Assembly: GCA_021791055.1 (NCBI GenBank)
Contig: JAJYXI010000046.1
Coordinates: 16,188-80,187 of the forward strand
Direction: 5' to 3'
Origin: Nitrospirota bacterium
GTDB lineage: Bacteria > Nitrospirota > Thermodesulfovibrionia > Thermodesulfovibrionales > Dissulfurispiraceae
DNA: 64,000 nt
Below, piece after piece: positions 59,154 through 64,000 of this stretch (within the stretch, counting starts at the first letter, position 1; each line of letters starts with the position of its first letter). A program made the translations under genes and the position numbers. The notes under the pieces are model-generated. The model was not told the DNA's origin, did no database searches, and saw only the letters and a list, made by a program, of their open reading frames with translations.

Positions 59154-61961
59154 ATGTCAAACCGTGAGTTAATAATTGAAGGCGCAAGACAGAACAACCT
59201 CAAAAACATTAACCTCAGACTCCCCCACAACAAGGTTATAGCAATCACAGGTGTATCCGGCTCAGGCAAGTCTTCATTGGCCTTTGATACCATTTTTGCA
59301 GAAGGCCAGTGGAGATTCATAGAATCGCTGTCAACCTATGCAAGACTATTCCTCGAAAAGCTCGACAGGCCCGATGTTGATGCAATTCATAATATCAGGC
59401 CTGCAATTGCGCTGGAACAGAAAAATCCTGTCAAGGGCTCACGCTCCACTGTCGGAACACTCACAGAGCTTTATGACTTATTCAGGGTTCTATACTCCAG
59501 AATTGCCACTCCATATTGCCCAAATTGCGGCAAGGAGATAAGAAAATGGGACACATCCCAGATAGTATCTGAGCTTCTGGAAAAATATGGAGACGAAAGG
59601 GCGGTTATTGTATTCGAGACAGGGGAATCGTTAGAAAGCCTTAAGCAGAGGGGATTTTATAGGGTATGGATTGATGGCGAAACAGTGGATATAAGCGAAA
59701 TCGACAGAACCCCACCACTCCATCACTCCATTATTCCTCCGTTTGAAGTTGTCCTCGACAGGCTTGTAATAAGGGATGAGCCGCGTTTGTCCGACTCCAT
59801 AGAGATGGCATGGAAAGAAGGCAAAGAGAGACTGAAGATAATTATAATCAGAGCACAGGATACAGAACACAGAATACAGACAGTATTACGGTTTTCTTCT
59901 AAAAATTCATGCGACGACTGCAACATAGAGCTTCCTGAACCCGCTCCAATCCTATTTTCCTTTAACCATCCTATATGCGCATGCCCTGAGTGTAAGGGGT
60001 TCGGGAATATCCTTATATACGACGAGGACATTATAGTATCTGATAGATACCTATCCCTCTCAGAGGGTGCAATATCACTCTGGGAAAAACCCGGATACAT
60101 CTGGTGGAAAGAACAGATGATAAAAGGGGCAAAGAAAAGCGGCATTGATGTAAACAGGCCATACAATGAACTGACAAAGGCAGAAAAGGACACAATCTTC
60201 AGGGGCAATCAGCACTTTTACGGCATAAATGACTTCTTTGAAGAACTGGAAAGCAAAAGATATAAGTTGCATGTGAGGGTGTTATTGAGCAGGTATAGAA
60301 GCCCGGTAGTATGTCCAAGATGCAAAGGGAAAAGGCTCTGCGAAAATGCCCTGTCATACAAAATAGACGGCATTGACATAGCTGGATTGTCCAATATGCC
60401 TGTATCGCAGATTTTACAATGGTTTAAAACACTGCAACTGTCCCCGATGCAAAGGGAGATTTCAAAAGAGGCCTTTAGGCAGATTATATTAAAGCTCCGG
60501 TTCCTTGACCGGGTCGGGCTTGATTATCTTGCACCGAGCAGACAGGCAAAAACCCTATCCGGCGGAGAATACCAGAGGGTGAATCTATCAAACCAACTAT
60601 CATCGGCGCTCACAGGAACTCTCTATGTGCTTGATGAGCCCACAATCGGACTGCACCCACGGGACACAAGACGGATCGCAGAGATAATGCGTGAGCTTTC
60701 TTCCCTCGGTAACACCATTATCGTTGTGGAACACGACAAAGACATTATATCTTCAAGCGATTGGGTTGTGGAGATGGGGCCAGGAGGCGGACATTTGGGC
60801 GGCGAGATTGTATTTTCAGGGCCGATGGATGAATTTTTAGAGACCGATACCCTCACTGCAAAATATATTAAAGGCGAAGTGCAAGAGGCAAAAGGCAAAA
60901 GGATTTCAGCCTTTAGCCGTGAGCCTTTAGCCGTAAAGCCATCGCTGATATTATACGGCGCATCAGGAAACAATCTGAAGAATGTAAGCCTGAAAATCCC
61001 ACTCGAAACATTAACAGTTATTACAGGCGTATCAGGCTCTGGCAAAAGCAGTCTCATTGTTGAGACATTATACCTTGCTTTGGCAAGGCATTTCAGGATT
61101 GAGCCTGAGCATCCACTCCCATACAAAGAAATTAGCGGACTTGAAAAGATTAAGGGAGTGAGGCTCATCGACCAGACACCCATCGGGAAGACGCCGAGGT
61201 CGAATCCGTTGACATATCTAAAGATATTCGACTCCATAAGAAAGCTCTTTGCGCAGCAGATGGAGTCAAAGGCACATGGCTATACCCCTGGCTTTTTCTC
61301 ATTCAATGTGCCGGGAGGAAGGTGCGAGACATGCAAGGGAGAAGGTTATCAGAAGATGGAGATGTATTTCTTCGAGGATATATTTGTGAGGTGCGAGGAC
61401 TGCAAAGGCAGAAGATATAGAGAAGAGGCATTGAGGATTACCTATAAAGGGAAAAATATCAGCGATGTCCTCTATATGACCGTGGATGAAGCATTTGAGT
61501 TCTTTTCCGGAGTTTCAGAGATAAACCCGAAACTGAGACTGATGAAGGATATAGGACTTGGTTATCTCAGGCTCGGACAGCCTGCCACAACCCTCTCAGG
61601 CGGAGAGTCACAGAGGCTGAAGATATGCGCAGAGCTCAGCCTGCCCCCCTATTCCCCCCTTAGTAAGGGTGGACAAAAGAGGGGTAAAAGCATGCTCTAC
61701 ATCCTCGATGAGCCTACAGTAGGACTACATCACAATGATGTTCTGAAGTTCATGGAGATTATAAGAAAGCTAATTGAATCGGGGAACACGGTGGTCATCA
61801 TTGAGCACAATCTTGATGTGATAAGTCAGGCTGACTGGGTTATAGACCTTGGACCCGAGGGTGGCGATAAAGGCGGGAATATAATATTTGAGGGCACCCC
61901 TGAAGAATTGAAGAGAGCAGAAAGTTCATACACCGGACAGTACTTAAAAGAATATTATTAA
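59154..61961 (+). CDS. uvrA: Excinuclease ABC subunit A with four repeat insertions
   Basis: A 935-residue protein with both ABC modules: Walker A1 GVSGSGKSSLAFDTIFAEGQ, zinc modules (CPNCGKEI; CDDCNIELPEPAPILFSFNHPICACPECKG), signature 1 LSGGEYQRVNL, Walker B1 LYVLDEPTIGLHPRD; Walker A2 GVSGSGKSSLIVETL, zinc module CETCKGEGYQKMEMYFFEDIFVRCEDCKGRRY, signature 2 LSGGESQRLKICAEL, Walker B2 LYILDEPTVGLHHND. It finds DNA lesions for repair. Four arrays are in frame; the last (PPYSPLSKGGQKRGK) lies between signature 2 and Walker B2. TAAAAT ends 6 nt before the ATG, no Shine-Dalgarno. Confidence 0.95.
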   Translation: MSNRELIIEGARQNNLKNINLRLPHNKVIAITGVSGSGKSSLAFDTIFAEGQWRFIESLSTYARLFLEKLDRPDVDAIHNIRPAIALEQKNPVKGSRSTVGTLTELYDLFRVLYSRIATPYCPNCGKEIRKWDTSQIVSELLEKYGDERAVIVFETGESLESLKQRGFYRVWIDGETVDISEIDRTPPLHHSIIPPFEVVLDRLVIRDEPRLSDSIEMAWKEGKERLKIIIIRAQDTEHRIQTVLRFSSKNSCDDCNIELPEPAPILFSFNHPICACPECKGFGNILIYDEDIIVSDRYLSLSEGAISLWEKPGYIWWKEQMIKGAKKSGIDVNRPYNELTKAEKDTIFRGNQHFYGINDFFEELESKRYKLHVRVLLSRYRSPVVCPRCKGKRLCENALSYKIDGIDIAGLSNMPVSQILQWFKTLQLSPMQREISKEAFRQIILKLRFLDRVGLDYLAPSRQAKTLSGGEYQRVNLSNQLSSALTGTLYVLDEPTIGLHPRDTRRIAEIMRELSSLGNTIIVVEHDKDIISSSDWVVEMGPGGGHLGGEIVFSGPMDEFLETDTLTAKYIKGEVQEAKGKRISAFSREPLAVKPSLILYGASGNNLKNVSLKIPLETLTVITGVSGSGKSSLIVETLYLALARHFRIEPEHPLPYKEISGLEKIKGVRLIDQTPIGKTPRSNPLTYLKIFDSIRKLFAQQMESKAHGYTPGFFSFNVPGGRCETCKGEGYQKMEMYFFEDIFVRCEDCKGRRYREEALRITYKGKNISDVLYMTVDEAFEFFSGVSEINPKLRLMKDIGLGYLRLGQPATTLSGGESQRLKICAELSLPPYSPLSKGGQKRGKSMLYILDEPTVGLHHNDVLKFMEIIRKLIESGNTVVIIEHNLDVISQADWVIDLGPEGGDKGGNIIFEGTPEELKRAESSYTGQYLKEYY
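59713..59740. repeat. Octamer array inside uvrA
   Basis: CACCACTC, CATCACTC, CATTATTC, CTCC. In frame; encodes PPLHHSIIPP. Confidence 0.75.
59855..59882. repeat. Heptamer array inside uvrA (second)
   Basis: ACAGGAT, ACAGAAC, ACAGAAT, ACAGACA. In frame; encodes QDTEHRIQT. Confidence 0.8.
60885..60940. repeat. Inverted pair of heptamer arrays inside uvrA (third)
   Basis: Left: GAGGCAA, AAGGCAA, AAGG (60885-60902). Right: GCCTTTA, GCCGTGA, GCCTTTA, GCCGTAA (60909-60936). In frame; encodes EAKGKRISAFSREPLAVK. Confidence 0.85.
61644..61685. repeat. GC-rich palindromic repeat, copy 5 (inside uvrA)
   Basis: C-blocks, TTAGTAA loop, partly eroded G-blocks. In frame; encodes PPYSPLSKGGQKRG. Confidence 0.8.
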
Positions 61962-61963
61962 AC

Positions 61964-61992
61964 TTGACAAGTTTGTTATGCGGTGTCAAAAT
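61964..61992 (+). promoter_or_regulatory. Promoter giving a leaderless slp transcript
   Basis: Perfect TTGACA (61964-61969), a 17 bp spacer and CAAAAT (61987-61992); ATG at 61999, exactly 6 nt later, no Shine-Dalgarno. Confidence 0.65.
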
Positions 61993-61998
61993 TTATCT

Positions 61999-62589
61999 AT
62001 GAAGTGGTTTTCCTTAATAATTCTTATCATTTTGACAACATTTAGCTCCTGCGCTCCTGTCCTGAGGCAGGAAATCATTGAGAAAGCCATCGTGGATGTA
62101 CAATTCTCCAGCATCAGGCAACACCCAGACCTTTACAGGGGGAAGGTTTTCATTCTCGGCGGCTTAATTGTTAGCACAAAACTCACAGAAAGAGGCTCTC
62201 TTATTGAGGCAGTTTACATCTCTGCAGATACAAGAGGCTACTTAAAGGATGTCAAGCCCACAAATGGCAGGTTCATGGCAATCTATCCAAAGGATAGAGG
62301 AATCTTAGATCCCCTTATTTACAAGGAGGGCAGGGAGATAACCATTGCAGGAGAATTTTTAGAAACACAAACCGGCAAGATAGGCGAAATGGAATACACC
62401 TATCCGGTTTTTGAGATTAAAGATATTTACTTATGGGAAGAGAAAAAGGCCTATTATTTGACCCCGCCATATCCGCCTTATTATTACCCTTATCAGTATC
62501 CCTATCCATCCCCTTACCCCTACTGGTATGACCCATGGTGGAGGGATTATTATCCTCCTCCATTGTGGTATGTTCCGCCAAAAAGATAA
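61999..62589 (+). CDS. slp: Slp-family outer-membrane lipoprotein
   Basis: A 196-residue lipoprotein: signal peptide KWFSLIILIILTTFSSC, then the Slp domain (VDVQFSSIRQHPDLYRGKVFILGGLIVSTKLTERGSLIEAVYI ... GRFMAIYPKDRGILDPLIYKEGREITIAGEFLETQTGKIGEMEYTYPVFEIKDIYLWEE) and a Pro/Tyr-rich tail (YYYPYQYPYPSPYPYWYDPWW). Slp proteins respond to starvation or acid in enterobacteria. The start at 61999 is supported by the promoter spacing. Its 3' end overlaps the convergent lpxK by 40 bp. Confidence 0.82.
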   Translation: MKWFSLIILIILTTFSSCAPVLRQEIIEKAIVDVQFSSIRQHPDLYRGKVFILGGLIVSTKLTERGSLIEAVYISADTRGYLKDVKPTNGRFMAIYPKDRGILDPLIYKEGREITIAGEFLETQTGKIGEMEYTYPVFEIKDIYLWEEKKAYYLTPPYPPYYYPYQYPYPSPYPYWYDPWWRDYYPPPLWYVPPKR

Positions 62590-63581
62590 TCAAAAAACCC
62601 CTCATCCACATAAAACCCAATCTCCACGCATAAAAGATTATCTGGGGTGTTTAATTCCCTGAGCTTCACCATATCTTTTTCTGTTGTAATCAAAAAATCG
62701 CAATTTAGAGCCTTACACTGTTTTCCGAGATAAAGAATGTCCGTCTCTGTATATTTATAATGGTCTCCATATATCTTGAATCCAGCTATATCACCTGTAA
62801 TTGACAAAACCGTCTGTCTGAAAGACTCCGGATTTGCTATGCCGCAGAAGGCGTAAACCTTTTTGTCCTTTAGCATTTCAATCGGATATTCATTGCCATC
62901 CATATCTCTGACCTTATGTATCCTGTATTCGGAAAAATAAATAGGCGCTTCGGGATTAATATCTCTAAGCTCGTCTGACAATGCCTTGTTTTTTGCTTTT
63001 GTCACGACAAATATGTCAGCCCTTTTTAATTCCTTTAACGGCTCTCTCAGCGGACCTATTGGAAGCATTCTCCTGTTCCCGAAGGGCTTCAAGCCGTCTA
63101 TTAAAACAATATCCATATCCCTGTAAAGCCTCCGGTGCTGGAACCCGTCATCGAGGATGAAAAGAATGGGTGAATGGGTGAATGGGTGAATGGGTGAATG
63201 GGTAGATAAGTGCTGAAGTGCAAACATTCCTCCCTCATATCTATCAGAACATTTTACTACAGGCACATCCTTCAGCCTCTCTGCCATTAATACCGGCTCG
63301 TCGCCAAAAAGCAGTGATGGAGTGATGGAGTGATGGAGTGATGGAGTAACAAAACACGGCCCTTTTGCCCTTCCCTTATATCCCCTTGTCAATATTATTG
63401 GACTGAAGCCCCTCCTTTTTGCCTCCTCTGCAATGGCAATAGTTGCTGGTGTCTTGCCTGTACCGCCAACTGTTATATTTCCAACGCTGATAACAGGATG
63501 AGAAAGGCGCTTCTGTCGTTTAAGCTTGTAGCGCTTGTCGAGAGAATAGCCGATGTAGTAAAAAAACTCAGGAAGCGTCAT
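62550..63581 (-). CDS. lpxK: Tetraacyldisaccharide 4'-kinase with two repeat insertions
   Basis: A 343-residue kinase: HPVISVGNITVGGTGKTPATIAIAEEAKRRG (P-loop), ILTRGYKG, FGDEPVLMAERL, VVKCSDRYEGGMFAL, FILDDGFQHRRLYRDMDIVLIDG, RMLPIGPLREPLKELKRADIFVVTKA, YAFCGIANPESFRQTV and ITTEKDMVKLREL. It phosphorylates lipid A precursor, implying a lipopolysaccharide outer membrane. Two octamer arrays lie in frame: VTPSLHHSITPSLL before GDEP and HLSTHSPIHPFTHSPI before LDDGFQ. Confidence 0.94.
   Translation of the reverse strand: MTLPEFFYYIGYSLDKRYKLKRQKRLSHPVISVGNITVGGTGKTPATIAIAEEAKRRGFSPIILTRGYKGRAKGPCFVTPSLHHSITPSLLFGDEPVLMAERLKDVPVVKCSDRYEGGMFALQHLSTHSPIHPFTHSPILFILDDGFQHRRLYRDMDIVLIDGLKPFGNRRMLPIGPLREPLKELKRADIFVVTKAKNKALSDELRDINPEAPIYFSEYRIHKVRDMDGNEYPIEMLKDKKVYAFCGIANPESFRQTVLSITGDIAGFKIYGDHYKYTETDILYLGKQCKALNCDFLITTEKDMVKLRELNTPDNLLCVEIGFYVDEGFFDYLFGGTYHNGGG
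63168..63207. repeat. Octamer array inside lpxK (a)
   Basis: Four perfect GGGTGAAT units and GGGTAGAT. In frame; encodes STHSPIHPFTHSP. Confidence 0.9.
63313..63348. repeat. Octamer array inside lpxK (b)
   Basis: Four perfect AGTGATGG units plus AGTAAC. In frame; encodes TPSLHHSITPSL. Confidence 0.9.
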
Positions 63582-63623
63582 AAATATCTTGCCATGTTCA
63601 TAGTTTGTAATAAAAATGTAGTT

Positions 63624-63884
63624 TCATGAAGTCTTCATATTTTTCGAAAAGTCAAACATAAGGTGATATAATTTTATAGTCTTTTTGCTGTTATTCGTTG
63701 TATGTTCTGAATAATATTGATAAGGAAACTTTTGAATAAAATCTGTTACAGTCAATTTTATTGATGTATTAGAGTGGGTAAAATTATTTTCCAACAGATT
63801 GTTTATATTCTTAATATTGCTGGAAATATCCATGGATTCAACAACAAAACCAATCATACCATTTAGGTATTTATTGAGGTCGGA
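63624..63884 (-). pseudogene. C-terminal remnant of an AT-rich gene cut by the IS element
   Basis: An open frame of about 87 codons (LNKYLNGMIGFVVESMDISSNIKNINNLLENNFTHSNTSIKLTVTDFIQKFPYQYYSEH ... FDFSKNMKTS) that continues into the IS end and so lacks its own start. The AT content is clearly higher than in the neighbouring genes, suggesting foreign origin. The gap up to lpxK (63582-63623) shows nothing else. No family recognised. Confidence 0.4.
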
Positions 63885-64000
63885 TGTCAATAGTGGACAC
63901 CAATTCACTCATGCCGCAATCCTCGTTTGATAGAACTTTTTCTCATAAGCAACTGGCGCTAAATACCCCAGCTTTGCCTGTTTCCTCTGCCGATTGTAAA
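63885..64000. mobile_element. End of an IS3-family insertion sequence (cut by window)
   Basis: The likely terminal repeat begins TGTCAATAGTGGACACC at 63885, followed by the transposase 3' end; the remainder lies beyond the window. Confidence 0.8.
63909..64000 (-). CDS. IS3-family transposase, C-terminal end
   Basis: The frame from the window edge to the stop at 63909 reads YNRQRKQAKLGYLAPVAYEKKFYQTRIAA, the conserved C-terminal end of IS3-family OrfB integrases (YNxxRxxxxLGYxxPxxYE). Catalytic residues lie outside the window. Confidence 0.88.
   Translation of the reverse strand, partial: YNRQRKQAKLGYLAPVAYEKKFYQTRIAA

Noticed and set aside
63168..63348. CRISPR array in the repeated region of lpxK
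   Set aside because: Units are 8 bp tandem copies without spacers and are translated as part of LpxK.

Overview
The window reads as chromosome from an anaerobic or microaerophilic Gram-negative bacterium, most likely a Nitrospirota (Thermodesulfovibrionia-like) lineage. That assignment is inferred from gene content: futalosine-type menaquinone genes (mqnB, mqnC, mqnE), a Rieske/split cytochrome b complex, c-type multihaem cytochromes, LpxK (outer membrane), a QseEGF-type two-component operon and moderate GC. No rRNA is present to test it, and the repeats and gene wrecks would also fit a metagenome-assembled genome.

Layout. 1-6.4 kb: 5' end of htpX behind a yybP-ykoY (manganese) riboswitch, a RelE/ParE-Phd toxin-antitoxin pair, a B12-type radical SAM enzyme, and a cation-transport stretch in which two transporters are internally deleted wrecks and one CPA2 antiporter is intact. 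6.4-14.6 kb: a compatible-solute module (GT2 glycosyltransferase, GpgS-like synthase, glycerate 2-kinase, MpgP-like phosphatase, GlgC). 14.6-22 kb: paired HEAT-repeat proteins, a chrA wreck with TauE, a qseE-qseG-qseF operon followed by a sigma-54 promoter with two upstream palindromes in front of a small secreted protein, then tRNA-Lys and tRNA-Glu. 22-30 kb: aconitase, then lysA-dapF-pilZ-dapA-tlpA, an HDOD protein and a small P-loop protein. 30-39 kb: oppDF, Rieske/cytochrome b, IHF, sppA, rpsA, ispH, plsC, cmk. 39-48 kb: aroA, tyrA, aroF, hisC, pheA, pyk, nadB, a long run on the minus strand making aromatic amino acids and NAD. 48-64 kb: triheme cytochrome, osmC-mqnB, pyrE, folD, trxB operon, a frameshifted RlmL-type methyltransferase, mqnE-mqnC, two broken cytochromes, uvrA, slp, lpxK and the end of an IS3-family element.

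The most unusual signal is not a gene. The region is peppered with short tandem arrays of 7, 8 or 9 bp units, often two arrays facing each other as an inverted pair, and with a GC-rich 42-47 bp palindrome. Many lie inside housekeeping genes without breaking the frame (gckA, mpgP, dapF, oppF, cmk, aroA, nadB, mqnC, mqnE, uvrA, lpxK). Others supply signal-peptide, start-codon, Shine-Dalgarno or stop-codon sequence (tlpA, tyrA, petD, sppA, rpsA, plsC, IHF). A second pattern is a set of genes (Na+/Ca2+ exchanger, Kef, ChrA, a multihaem cytochrome) that keep both ends but have lost the middle. A third is a set of genes whose -10 box ends 6-7 nt before the ATG with no Shine-Dalgarno, suggesting leaderless mRNAs.
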